Assembly: GCF_019399895.1 (NCBI RefSeq)
Contig: NC_091888.1
Coordinates: 1,148,501 to 1,212,500, forward strand
DNA length: 64,000 nt
From: Cardiocondyla obscurior
Lineage: Eukaryota > Arthropoda > Insecta > Hymenoptera > Formicidae
Direction of reading: 5' to 3'
Within the stretch, counting starts at the first letter, position 1; each line of letters opens with the position of its first letter. Both the position numbers and the translations under genes were made by a program. The notes beneath the pieces were generated by a model. It searched no databases and had not been told where the DNA came from. It saw only the letters and a program-made list of their open reading frames with translations. Shown piece after piece: positions 36,995-49,464 of this stretch.

Positions 36995-39900
36995 TAGCCG
37001 TAAAACTGTACATCAAGAAATCGTATAACCGCGGATTAAAATATAATAATATAATGCAATGATAAATGTAATAATGAATAAATTATTTAGGAAAATAAAA
37101 TAAAGGAATTTTATGAAATCAATGGAAACAGATAGATGTTAAATGAGATAATGTACGTTGTTGCATTATAACAAAAGTATGGGAAACGATGCGCGCGAAA
37201 CAATAATTGCGATAATTTAAATATTTGCGCGTCAGATTAAACGCAACTATAATCCGGAAAGTTATATATGTTTAAGGTATTTACGAATTAATAAAAATAG
37301 AACCGAAATATGCCTCTGAAAGGGGACAAAGAGGCTTTGGGTATTTTATTATTTTCCGCAAGTATTGCGCAAAATATGCCAATGTTATATTTAATCGTGT
37401 ACTCTCCGTCCCGTCGTCGCTTGTTCGTTCTAATAAGCAATATCGGGAGCCAAACATTATCCGACGTTTAATTATTGCTGACATACACTTTACGGCCCGA
37501 CATAATACAGCAATTTCTATTTTCCTGTGATGCATATCGCGCGCAGCACGCCGAATAGCGGTATCATGTGCATTGTCAAATAAAGGTGGAGCCTACACAC
37601 CTATCAATCAATCACGGTAGTTGTCCGCATAACAGGGAACAATCCCGTGCCCTTTCGATTCCTAATGTTGTATACATAAATCGTTCACGTAAATCAAACC
37701 CAAATCTAAATAAAAACTACAATTCTGACATGTTCCGTAATTAACATATCTTGCGTTTAATATAAAATCCTTATCAATAAAAAAACAAAAAAAAAAAAAA
37801 AGAAATGCACATTATTTTTATAAGCATCTGTTATATTGAATTATTCAATATTATACTTGAAATTCTATTGGCATCGTCCTTTGAATCAAACGATCGAGTT
37901 TGACCACTTTAACGCGTAACCTGATAAAGATTATCGTGTCTAAACTATATAAATATACAATAAAAGAAAGAGAAAGCGAGAGAGAATGAGAACGAGGGGA
38001 AGAGACTAGAGGAGTTTACGGTACTAGCGACAAGAAATTGCCGCCACGATGAACTTTGAGGAGGACTTTGAGGTTGTTACAACCTACTGAAATGGTTGTA
38101 CGACGTTGGAAGTTGCACCCAAGTAGTACTTTTACAATGCGAGCCAGTGCCGTGGCGTGTAACCGTCTACCAGCGAGCGGCACGGTGTACTTGAAACGTA
38201 CGTACTTTAGCGATTCTCGTAACTTTAACGCAACTATCATTGGTAATATCTATCTCGGTAACTTGCGACATCTTGGTCCGGTTTATTGCAATTCGATTGC
38301 TTATCGTGCAGGCGGATGTACAAAAGAAAGTAAAGTTTTTCTTCGTTAAGAAAGTCCCTCGCATAAGTCCCGAAATAACTTGCCGAATGCCTTCGCTCGA
38401 CTGATAGAAATTTTACGAGGAGCTTTCTTTCCTTTTTCATTTTAACACATAGGATCGTGTTCTAATATCCGCGCACGGATTTATGTATAAGATAATATGT
38501 GCGTTTCGTATAATGATCACGTAAGATTGATAAGTTGCATTTAATTATGTGGAATAAATTTTTTAAATACGTAGCGAACAAATTGACAATCGCGGAAAAG
38601 CAGCAACGATAAATTCGATTCGATCTAACATGGGCTACAGCTTTTTTGAGATAAAGTATAAAAATAATATTTCTAAATATACTACAGAAAATATTTCAAT
38701 TCTCGACGTTTCTTTATGGACATAAAGAAATTAGTAAATTATAATGTATGTATATTCATCTTTCTCAAACTCTCAGAACATAGAGTAGTGTTACAGCGGT
38801 GGAGCGTAGCCGCTTTGATCTTGGCTAATCAAGCAAGTAGTGAATATATCGATGTGCTAGATATTCTCGGCTTAATGACTCATCGATGTATAAGTCAAAC
38901 GTCGAACCTGCATCGTCGTTTATCTAGTTATAGACTTAGAAACGTTTAATATACATAATTGAATAATAAATGATGGAGAGATCTTATTATCACGTATAGG
39001 CGTGATGACGTATTGAAATCGGAGTTTCGAAAACTAAGACAAATCTGATTTAATAATACCGATGGATTTTCGTGAAGTCACGTTCAATTTATAATCGAGA
39101 TAGATTCGGAAAGCATTTACATCGCGATTAAGCTCTAATTAATAATGCAGAAGCCGCGGTGAGAAATCGAAAATACGATTATACATAAATATTATACTGT
39201 ATATTTCTACAAGTATTTGTATTAAAATGCACTTAAGTTTTTTAGTCGGTTTCAAAATATTTCGTTTTATGCATTTAGAATTAATTATTTATATTTATAT
39301 AAATTTATTTTTATTTATTAATATTATATAAATAATATTTCTCTCGCTGCAAGGAGCTTTGATAGCGTTGTAGATTCTAAAAAACATATTTCAAATATGC
39401 AGCTAACTCTTTCGGATTTTTAATTTTTTGCTTTGATTACGTATGCGATAAGTACATACCCTAAACCACAGACACTGGCATCAATGGCAATAACTGATTT
39501 TTTGATACGTAACGTCTATATCAAAATATATTTGTCATCAGATATTGGGTGTGTGCCCGTAAAATTGGATTATTCGTAATATCGAATGATAAACGGACAT
39601 ATTTAACGATCACCAGAGCATTATCCGCAATACGCCCCGTCGAGCAGCTCGTGTGAATAAAAACGGAAAAGAAACATCGCGTGTGGCGTTATCGTTACCA
39701 TTTGTATTTCGCACAATTCGTAAATAGCAATAAATTCGTTTTAATTATTGACGTGTTGCCGTATCGATTCTATCACTGCGCTGATAATATTTCAATTTCA
39801 GACAATCGTTGAATTTCGATGTCAACTTTATGCTTATTGCATTTACATTAAATGTCAATGCGTAACGCGGCAATCGATCTGCACGAGATTTGAATAGGTT

Positions 39901-42130
39901 TATACTTGATTGCATATGAATAATATGATTATTGGAAAATATCGTTCAAGTATTAACAATCTTTTTTTTTCTTTTTTTTTTAATAAAATATTTACAAATA
40001 CTAAAACAAACCATGCGCGCGCGTTATTTTTCAATATAATTTAATTTATATTTTCCAAAAGAAAATCAATTAAAAAGATGTTTTACTAAATTAAAAAAAA
40101 AACTTGAATTATTCTAGTCTATCTTAAAAAATTAGTGCATTACTCATCAATTAGCTTTTTAATTGCTGCTCAAAGATAGATAAAGTTGTAAAAAAAAAAA
40201 AAAAAAATTTTAATACACGTATAAAATACGACGATCGCATTGATAATCGGAAATAAAAATATAAATGCCATAATAATTTAATACATATGTAATCAAGCGA
40301 CAGAATAAAAGCGTATTGTAAGTAATCTAAGCTTTAAGAAGATATCAGATACAACTAGTATGAGAGAACGGGCGATTAATTCGCTACGACTCTCCGGATA
40401 AAAGCGCTCGATGAAACAGGAGAAATTTTCATGGATGAATAATCGAGTTCTTTCAAAAGATCGTAAACGTTTGATGTTCTTTTGGAATAGATGTTCCATC
40501 CACTCACTTTGTCTGTAGGCCCGGTATCAGGCGGGAGACGTGAACACGAGGTTTCGTTTGATTAAAAATTGCTCTCTTATGATATCCAGCATGAATAGTT
40601 CTTTTTTTTATCTCTACTCTAAGCATATGCTTTAATTCTTCATTGTAGCCGAGTTGTAACAGGTAACATTTTTAAATGGACATTTAAGACAGAGAGGAAG
40701 TTAATGAATTAATTAATTACTCTGTCGTAGATTATGAGTAATGGAAACTTAAGAACAAATAAACGAGTTATAAATCGCGTGAAAATGACGGTACAAAGAT
40801 GTATACGAAAATAAATGTGTATGTATATTAAATACCAAGTACTTTAAAACGTCCGACCTAGGTGTCATTTTGTTTTAATCACGGATCTTTGTTTCAAATA
40901 AAATTTATTATTATTTATGTAAACGTATCGATTATATACAGTATTTAATGCATAGTAAGTGAGCTAATATTGTAGGCAAATACACAACTGAACCGTTTAA
41001 TCCTAATTGACAATAATGAGGATTGTATCAAGCCGGAAGGCGGTTAGAATGATGAACGCGGAGAATTAAATAGTTAATGGTTAATTTTACATTGCGTCCT
41101 GCTTATTTGTTAAAAGCGTAAACAAAGTTATTTGTCAATCGTATAATTAAAATAGAACAAATCTCATTTTAATTTATTGTAATTGCAAATAAATTAGAAC
41201 AGCTGCAAATATTGCATTATCTGTAGTAATAGATTATACGCACATATTAAATATTTTATTTAGTTCATTATTGTTATTGTATGTATATATATGTATGTGA
41301 TTAAACGTTGTTAAATTCTTGACGACATGTTTCCCGTTGTAATAATTATTGTCTTTAATTATCGCTAAAGATTCTGTTATCGACGCGTTTATTAAATTAT
41401 TATTTCGATTATGTTACAAAGAATAAGATGCATCGATCGAAATTAATTTTAATCGGCTCTGTCGTGTCATGAATTGCTGAGATTAAAATAATTCTTTTGT
41501 TGATATACTCTTGACGAGATTTTACTATGGTACGAAATAACACACTTTTGCAAAAAAAAAAAAAATTATGCGTGCTTACGACATTAGACGTCACGATTAA
41601 TTACATCACTCGCGCGTCAAGTAACATTTCACGTCTTACGGGATAAGTCTCGACAGTTGCCGTGCACACGACGACTCGCTGCCTTGAAAGTCGTTGCTCA
41701 ACTGACTAAACGGAGCGTAGATATCCTGTATCACATCCTACCTAACCGAGACCGGATTCGCTGCTCGGTAGCGGAAAAGTAAAACGGTTCGCGAAATCCG
41801 ATATTCCATCAAATTAAAATTGTGCACGTCGAAATGCTCGACTCCGTAATTAAAGTAAGATTTTTCCGATTCGAGTTTGGCACTTCAAATATTCAATGCA
41901 AAGATATGTAATAACGCGTAAAAAATGTAAGGACGTGTAAAATAATCTGTTACTTTCTTGAAAAGTTCTTTCTCTCGACAGGTGCATGTGTACGATGAGG
42001 TGTTATTTCATTTATAATTAAAATTTATTAAGGTAATGAAAATATTTTTAATATTTTGAATAAGTAATTAGAAAATTATATTTGCACGCGGTGCAAATGT
42101 AAAAATGCTAAATGGCTGCTTATGCACAGT

Positions 42131-42159
42131 AAAAAAAAAAAAAATAATAATAATAATAA
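42131..42159 (+). repeat. Poly-A followed by TAA repeat
   Basis: A14 running into five TAA units. This could be the 3' tail of an old retroposon, but no element body was recognised upstream. Confidence 0.75.
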
Positions 42160-42345
42160 ATTTCTCCATTATAGCTTTAATACGAAATAAGTGTACTTAT
42201 ATTAACTCGTATATTAAACTAATAATACTGGCAACTAAGAATACCAATGCATGTCAAAGTGAGCGTAATATTAATGTAACATTTTATACGGAAAAGGAGC
42301 GAATAAAATATCCGGATTCAAACGTTTATCGTTCTTTGAAGAACG

Positions 42346-42591
42346 ATGGTGAGCATGGGTACTGAGACTCCGCGTGTCGGATTTTCGTTGAGACGGCGTC
42401 GCAACATTACGTCGGTGTGTGCCAGTAGTGTGCACGGACTTCCGGTCAGCGCGAAGTCTTCGACCGGAATTGACGGCGGCCCTCTTCCGGTCGAGCAGCC
42501 AGCCAACTACCCTCCTACTTCACTCTCGAGTGCACCGAGCTCCGAAAGTTCTTCAGAAGAGTCGTCATTCGACACGGATGTTCCGGCGTAG
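42346..42591 (+). other. Unassigned 81-codon ORF in a GC-rich islet
   Basis: An ATG-initiated frame in a sharply GC-richer stretch set in AT-rich DNA. The N-terminal part has an arginine cluster (FSLRRRRNITSV), the middle is proline/glycine-rich, and the C-terminal end is an acidic serine tail (SSESSSEESSFDTDVPA). Not recognised. It lies 2.1 kb upstream of the first clear Ig exon, but its composition does not suit a signal peptide. Could be an orphan protein, a remnant of a mobile element or chance. Confidence 0.22.
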
Positions 42592-44684
42592 CCACCTTCC
42601 TTTTCTTTTCAACACCTTCGACTTTCCTCTCACGTCGAGACGCGCGTTTCGCTCACTACCCCGAAAAGGATATTCTAACCGATCGTTTTGACATGATAGT
42701 TCCTTAACTCTATCCTTCTTCTCTTCTCACTATTACTTCAGTTCGTTTCAAATATTTCAATATCGAGGTGAAAGGTGTATAATTGTATTGTAATGTTTGT
42801 CATTCATCGAGAGTTTTAAGTTTAATATTATTTGACGATTCTATGATGTTATTTTATATGCGATATAAGTTCTACTTTTACGAGCTTAACAAAACGTCCT
42901 TTGACAAGTATCAAAACGTTGACGCGTTTATTAAAACGAAAAGGTCAGGAGTGCGACATTTGTCAACCGGTAAATTTTTTGCCGTCGATTCACGGTGCTA
43001 TTTAAATTTTGGTGGATGATGCGCACTCTCCACCTCCTCCCCTCCCCCCCCTTTCCTGCATTGTTTAAATACAAATACCTTGCGGTTTTTGCGGTTGCAC
43101 GCAAAGTGCGAAAGAATATGAGGGATTATCCGGTGGCATCGGTTGAATATTCCAGTTTGCGTCGGCACAACGGGAATAATAATGATGAAAATATTGTACG
43201 TTTAATATTCTACGAGCACACTTTCAGTCTCGCAGCTGTAACGATATATGCGTTTTGGTTCAGTTTTAAACGAGAAGTATCGCCGCTATATAAATTCAAA
43301 CTCGAATTCCGTGATGCTTCTGTCTGCATGATAATTGCTCGTTTTCCGAGTGCGGGAGCATTTGTAAAAATTCGAACGCGAAAACGATTTCGGACCGTGC
43401 ATTACGAGATATTTTATGAATATCGCGGACTCGGACAATATTTAACCGAATAACATAAAATAAACGTTTTATTTATAAATGTAGCGTGTAGAGTGTGCAT
43501 GTATTTTTTCGTTCTCGCATGAGTGCGATGTCAAATAGTGAGGTCATTTTCATAGTAATTGTGGTAATGGATTTTTAACGTGTACATTTCGATATTTTAT
43601 TTTTTTTTTATTTTTTACTTATTTTATTTTATAAAAAAAAAAAAATTTTTTTTTTGCATTTTATCAAGCGCATTATTATTTGTATTACGTGAGCAGCTCA
43701 TAATTCTGCATAATTGCAATTCATTAATATGGTTACGGGATTTATCGTATTATAAAAATCTGTGAATCAGATTGTTCGAGTGTGAATAATTAATTCGCAC
43801 TCCCGGCGTTAATAAGCATTCTTTGTACGACAAGCATGAAATAAAATAAGCAAATTTCTAATGAAAAAGTATGTAAACGAGTCGATTACAAATTAAAATA
43901 ATTTTACAGGCATGAATAAATAAACGTGAATAAATAATGCAAATCGCAGGGGCACGCACCATAGCGCGTACCATACCGCGACGAACGGCGGTTGAAAAAT
44001 GGGGAAAATTAATTTCGTTCGCGAAAAAACGTTTTTCAAATATGCCGACGTTATTCGTATCGACGTGATCTCGTGGATTTCGGATGTGACACGACAGCCG
44101 ACCTCACAGCGAGTAATCGTTTCTACCTAATTTATCTTCGAACGGACCTCATTTATCGACTCCCACAATTTGGCAAAACACCCCCAGCCGTCCGAAGATG
44201 AAAAATTTACGAGTTGACACAACCGCGGCTAATTTTCTATTTAGTCGTCCGCGAGTTTATCATCAATTATTGCTTTATAGACACTGTCAATAATATTTTT
44301 TTTTTTTTTGTACACCGAGATAAAATATATCGGTGAGAGAAAGAGTAGTTAATCGCGTTATTGTTTATAGTAACTCGACGGTCGTTAATTACAGTACAAA
44401 ATTACTTTTACAAAATGGGTAAAGAAAACTAATAAAAACTAATTTAGCATGCAAAAACTTGGTGCACCCGTGTCATATTGTGATTTAATGCAATTCAAAC
44501 GTGTTTTATTTTTTTTTTAAATTAACATAAAAAAGGTTCCGCATTTATCAGACGTGATTTGTTGAACTTCAGGTTCGCTAGATCTAGATTCTGGGATTGC
44601 CCAGGTGGTCAAAGATTAATAGTAGGTACCACGTGTTGATACGAATCGCATAACTAACAGTATTTTTTTTTCTGTGTGTTGCAG
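42592..44684. other. Upstream flank of the first recognised Ig exon
   Basis: Mostly AT-rich with long T runs (43601-43655, 44297-44309). A 145-codon ATG frame at 43016-43453 is present but not recognised. The last 24 bases form the T-rich acceptor of the 44685 exon. Confidence 0.5.
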
Positions 44685-44791
44685 CGCTTTCCGACCCGCC
44701 AATATTTGCTGAACCAATACCAAACGTCACCGTAGCGCTGGGAAGGGACGTCAGCCTACCGTGTGTCATCGAAAACCTCGGAAGTTACAAG
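44685..44791 (+). CDS. DIP-delta: DIP-family Ig receptor, exon encoding start of Ig domain 1
   Basis: Internal coding exon of a Dpr-interacting protein, a cell-surface IgSF receptor that binds Dpr proteins and helps neurons choose synaptic partners. A strong acceptor (long T-rich tract ending ttgcag at 44684) precedes two bases completing a split codon, then 35 codons, and the exon ends in phase 0 before GTAACG. The peptide contains IFAEPIPNVTVALGRDVSLP followed by Cys (residue 26), the B-strand cysteine of an I-set/V-type Ig fold, and then VIENLGSYK. Asn13-Val-Thr is a possible N-glycosylation site. It enters with one base owed by the upstream exon. Joining to the 53852 exon gives the family core SYK-VAWIH. 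Membership of the DIP/lachesin group is clear. Assignment to DIP-delta rather than another DIP rests on remembered similarity and was not checked. Confidence 0.88.
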
Positions 44792-45955
44792 GTAACGTAC
44801 TGAATTAGAATGCCGCACACGTATGTGTTTCGCGCATACCAGTGATTCAAATTGAACGCCTTCTTTTTTAGTTTCGCGCGGATAAACGGTAGCTTCTTAT
44901 CTCCATAATTTTCTTTTTGTTCCCGAAAAATGTTTTTCTAACGATTAAAACTTGTCATTTTTTATTCAACAGAATTTCCTCAATTATTTGTTAATTACAG
45001 TAGATTATCAAAAGCATACCAAAGTCGTAGACATGCTTTTTACAAAGTTTTACTTTAAAAACATTTTTTTTTTTAATCGTATTTGATCTCGAAATGCTAA
45101 TCTTCCTCATAACGTTGTACGTAATTTTTTTTTCCGGAGTAATAATGTAAGTTGATGCGTAATTTGCAACGAGATATAAACTAATACATTTTTGTGGCGT
45201 GATATATTAATTCACGTAATATCACAAAGTTAGAATAAGATCGTTTATTTTTTTTTAATATAATCTAAGATATGCTCGAAATAAAATAACACGAAAAAAA
45301 AAAGTCATTTAAAGTAGAGGAAGATTTCTCGAAAGAATAAAAAGACACGTAATCGGTATTTGGTATACTTTGTGATCCGCGGGTTCGTCCCAGTAGCATT
45401 GAAGACCGCTGTTAGGCAACCGTATTGGAAACGCATCAGTTGTCCCGTCAGGGAGTTGGATGCGAGACGCCACTATACCGCAGCCTGCAGGCGATCAACG
45501 TTACACACGAACAAACATATCGGCAGGCGTAACGAGCGATGTAGTTTTCCAAAGTGAAATGGATATTTGCGCTTCAAGGGATATATGGAAAATCGAGGAA
45601 ATCCTTGAACTTCATTAAAAGTTGTCGATCGTATCGTCATTTCCATTTTCCCGTTCATCGTTCGAGAATCGTGGCTGCGGGCCCGATCGACGCCGGAGAT
45701 CCGGATCCGGTGATACGAATCGCAATGTTTTTTTTATGAGATTTTAATCTAATTAACTGATGATTTTATTATGTTAATGGGAAAAGCAGAAATGCACGTT
45801 TGCACAGAGCGAGGTTTTAAAGCAGAGTAAAATCGAAGACTCGTATACCAATGAATAAAACATTATACGACGATTATTGTCACGATACGCGATGATCATC
45901 CACGCAGCATCGAATCTCTCACTCTCAAATATAAAAGAGAAAATATAACTCTCTC

Positions 45956-45973
45956 TTTTTTTTTTTTTTTTTT
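45956..45973 (+). repeat. Poly-T, 18 bases
   Basis: Uninterrupted T run inside the DIP intron. Confidence 0.85.
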
Positions 45974-48407
45974 GCTGCTGAATATTCCGGCAAGGCTGAA
46001 ATTGTATGAGTAACATTTCAAGCTAATTAATTTATCAGGATGCGAGGTGTCTCCAAAACGCGATATATCTTGCTTCGTTTCTCTCGCAGATTGCAATTAC
46101 TTGAAAGCTGTATTCATACTCGGGTGGACATGCCGCTCCGTTAGTCAGAAAATTGTATCAACCACAAGATTACGTCTCGCACGAGCAGCCTTGAACGGTA
46201 AACGGTGCCGATCGTCACCCAATCGCGAAAGAATAACGCTATAAATATTCCTTCATCTACGTAGAGTCTTTGTACAGGATTTTCTAAATAAAATTATTTT
46301 TATCTCGGAAAATTTCGGGGAATGTATTGTACTTATGACATCGATGCGATTTTAAACGAACGTTAATAGGCTTTTAAATCTAAGAGCTAGATGTCGAATA
46401 AGTTTCCGAGAAGAAAAGCTACATGATATTTCAGGACACTTATTTTTCGTTAATTGGGATGTTCCGTATAAAATCATCGGGTCTACCGAATGTGGCAAAG
46501 GAGGAAAGGGTCGCACGCGCGCTCGGACCAGTTTATACTGGGCAGAAGACGGTTATTAGGCGAAACCAACCGCTCCGGAACTGCCGCATGACTCGGCGAA
46601 CTTTCCAGACGATAACGCAAAGGTGGAAAATCACTGATATATCAGGCGCAGGAACCGGGAAATTGAGATTGCATCAACTTCGGAACTCTCCTACGGCTAT
46701 TAAGAATGCCATTAAAGTGATACGGCGATATTCGTGTGTAAGCAAACGTTTTCCGATCGCGCGTCGTTCGAACATCGCGCCGCGCGCCGATAAGCGACGT
46801 TCCGCTCGCGGAACGGCTCCGCGCAACTTCTTTACGCGATATTGAATCAAATGGTAATTTCTTCTTTTTTCTCCTCCCCTCCCCCTCCCGTTCCACACGC
46901 GCGGTTCGACACTGCATTCGATATTCCGCTTATCGAAAATTTATCAAGATATCGCTCGTCCGCACGTATCCCGAAATTCGAAAGTAAGTAAATTCTCTCA
47001 GAGTCGCACGCAGAAAGCTTCGAGGCGCGCCGTGAAATTTTTTCCGTCTTTTTAACGATCGCGAAAATAGACCATTGTATGAATATATACGAGGGGTATT
47101 CCTTCCTTCGAGCCGTGCGCGAAATAGTTTTCATTTCGGCTTGAAAGGAATGCACGCGGTTACACAGCAATAGCTCGATTTCAGAGGGAACGAACCACGA
47201 TCGCCACTGAATCGTCCGGTTGTTGTTTCTACCGAGGCCAGAAAGTTATTTGCCTTGTGTCTGGCGGTCAGGCACCGAGCCTGAGAATTGCCTCAACCTT
47301 TCAGCCGGTCGTTTTCAGGCTGTCCTATCAGGTGCAATACCGAAACCATCTCTGTGGTTATTTTCCCGGCGACAACGCTAATAAGTCATATCCCGCGAAA
47401 ACGCTTTACCGGTTATCATTTCTTAGTTCCTCCTTTTTCTATATATTTTCTACCTTCCGTATTAATTGAATTCTATTTTATTTCCACTTAAATTGCGCTT
47501 ATACGATGGCTACGTAAGCTTTTACCTGCATTTATTTTAGTATCGCACACAACGGCTTATTACATCATAAATTTATTTCCATTTATGTGACAAATAAATA
47601 TGTAGCATATTGTAATACAATTATTTCACTTTAGCAAAATGTTGTCAATATATTCACAGTGCTCGGGTTTTCAATATCCTATCGCGTTACATAATACTAC
47701 GCATTTCGTCATTATTATGTGTATAAAAAAACATTACTCCCCAACAAATTTAATGCTTTTTAAAACAGCAAGAGAAATATTTATGCGCGATGTACTTAAT
47801 CAATTCGAAACGTATTTATTCCTCGCGTAAACTATAAACGACGCAGAGGAGGTAATCTAATTTTCTGCGTTTCTGAATCGTCTTAGAGAGTTTACACGGC
47901 ACCGTGGCCGACGACGGTGGGACGCGCTACCCGTTTTTTCTTCGTATTCAAAACACGTAGCCCGTCTACGACAGTCTCGTTAGAGTCGACATTTCGAGAG
48001 CGCATAGCCCCTCTCCCTTCCTCCTCGCGCATTGCAGTTCTCGACTGAGCCCTTTGATCAAAACGCCAGAAAATTTCATCTGCAGGGTGCCAAAGTTTCT
48101 CCTTCTCTGTCCTCTCTGTCTACCCCGGCGGTACGCGAAGAAACCGTACGACTTCGCGAATTTTCCCAGATTTAATTATGCCAGGAAGACCTTTTCATGC
48201 TGAGAAAATTGCCTCTTTGACCCTTTTGCGAAATGAATTGCACGTTGCCGGTCGAAAAATCGTTGCGAATAAATGTAAAGTGTTAACTCACACGTAGCAG
48301 TAAAAATTTAATATACGTCTCGACTTTAATTCTTTATCATTGTCTTGATAATGTTACGTTACTATAGATTGCTTTTTTAAAGGTACGATATTTTGCACGA
48401 GTGTAAA

Positions 48408-48427
48408 ACTGACTGACTGACTGACTG
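48408..48427 (+). repeat. (ACTG)5 tetranucleotide microsatellite
   Basis: Five perfect ACTG units inside the DIP intron, followed by a degenerate sixth. Confidence 0.9.
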
Positions 48428-49437
48428 ATTGACCTTCTGGGAAATTAGAGCCGGCTTAGTAGCTATTATGGCGACCCGCAGGAACATTTTTGCAAAGTTA
48501 ATTAAAGCGAACGGTAATCACTGGTTTACAATGATGTATCGTCGTAACAACACAAAATCGTTATAATTTCATTGTTTTACCGAACTCTACCTTTCCAATG
48601 TTCCTCTCAAACAATTTAGTTTGTCTACTTCGCGTTTTCATTTTCGTTCAGTTATCCAGCCGATCTTTCCTTTATCAGTACCAGAATAGCTTTCCTTTCC
48701 TTTCTTTCTTTATCCTTGTTAGTTTCTCGGTCTCTCTTGCTTTTGCTTTGATTATTGCTTTGCCGGTTTTTCTCTTTTCCGCGTCTCTGTTTTTACTTCG
48801 TTCCTCTCCGAGTTATTTTTCTTTGCAATTTTGAATTTTGCCTCGCGATCATTGTCACGCATCTAACCCACGCTCAACTACTGGAATAACGCCGCTTCGA
48901 ACCGAGCCGAACGCGTATCGTTCGCGACTCTGTGAACTTTCCTGCGAAATTATTAGAGGAAGAAATTTGATGGCAAGGCGTCGGTGTTAATTAGTGGTTA
49001 ATTAACAATACACCGACCGAGAGAGTAATGCTTTATTAAAAGTCGTTAGTGCTCCGGGTACCACCGTAACGTACGAAACTTCGATAATTGATAGATTCGC
49101 CCCGGCGTAACTCTCTAGATAATCTTGCCGGGTCTATATGTAACTCGGTCAAACGTTATATTTGTAAGCGGGTGAAAAATTACGTGCAAACTTATACATC
49201 GATTACTGTCACAGTTTTATTTAGACTCTCCGAAGGGAGATGTTAACTTTTTTGATTTTATTACGCAAAGTATAATTTCATAAAGAACAAGTCAGGGGTG
49301 CTTTTTTCCTCGTAACTCATCTAGTAAGCTAATATATCTTCGTTGTAAACTTAAACACGAGAAAGTGGTAGTGCATAAAATCGGCATAAAATCTCTCTTA
49401 GAATTATTCGACCATTTTTCCGTATTATTTTACCCCC

Positions 49438-49464
49438 TTTTTTTTTTTTTTTTTTTTTTTTTTT
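49438..49464 (+). repeat. Poly-T, 27 bases
   Basis: The longest homopolymer in the window, inside the DIP intron; its exact length is likely to vary or be misassembled. Confidence 0.9.

Larger units (their letters stand above)
32201..42345. other. Long non-coding stretch
   Basis: No gene recognised. It contains a CT repeat (33701-33714), a purine-rich tract (about 35793-35945), a GA-rich repeat (36948-36994) and an A/TAA repeat (42131-42159). A TCAATCAATCA run near 37604 resembles binding sites for PBX-type homeodomain proteins, but is too short to call. Confidence 0.5.

Noticed and set aside
42131..42159. Poly-A plus TAA tail as evidence of a retroposon
   Set aside because: No recognisable element body or target-site duplication; many similar A/T runs occur across the window.
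43016..43453. 145-codon ATG frame, plus strand
   Set aside because: No family and no clear signals; composition follows local bias. Possible but weaker than the 42346 and 51536 frames.
46423..46845. 140-codon ATG frame, plus strand
   Set aside because: Very Arg-rich in a CpG-rich stretch, overlapped by minus-strand frames; no domain and no splice framing.
48895..48910. Possible tRNA B-box like sequence (minus strand GGTTCGAAGC)
   Set aside because: It lacks the final CC of the box and no cloverleaf can be built around it.
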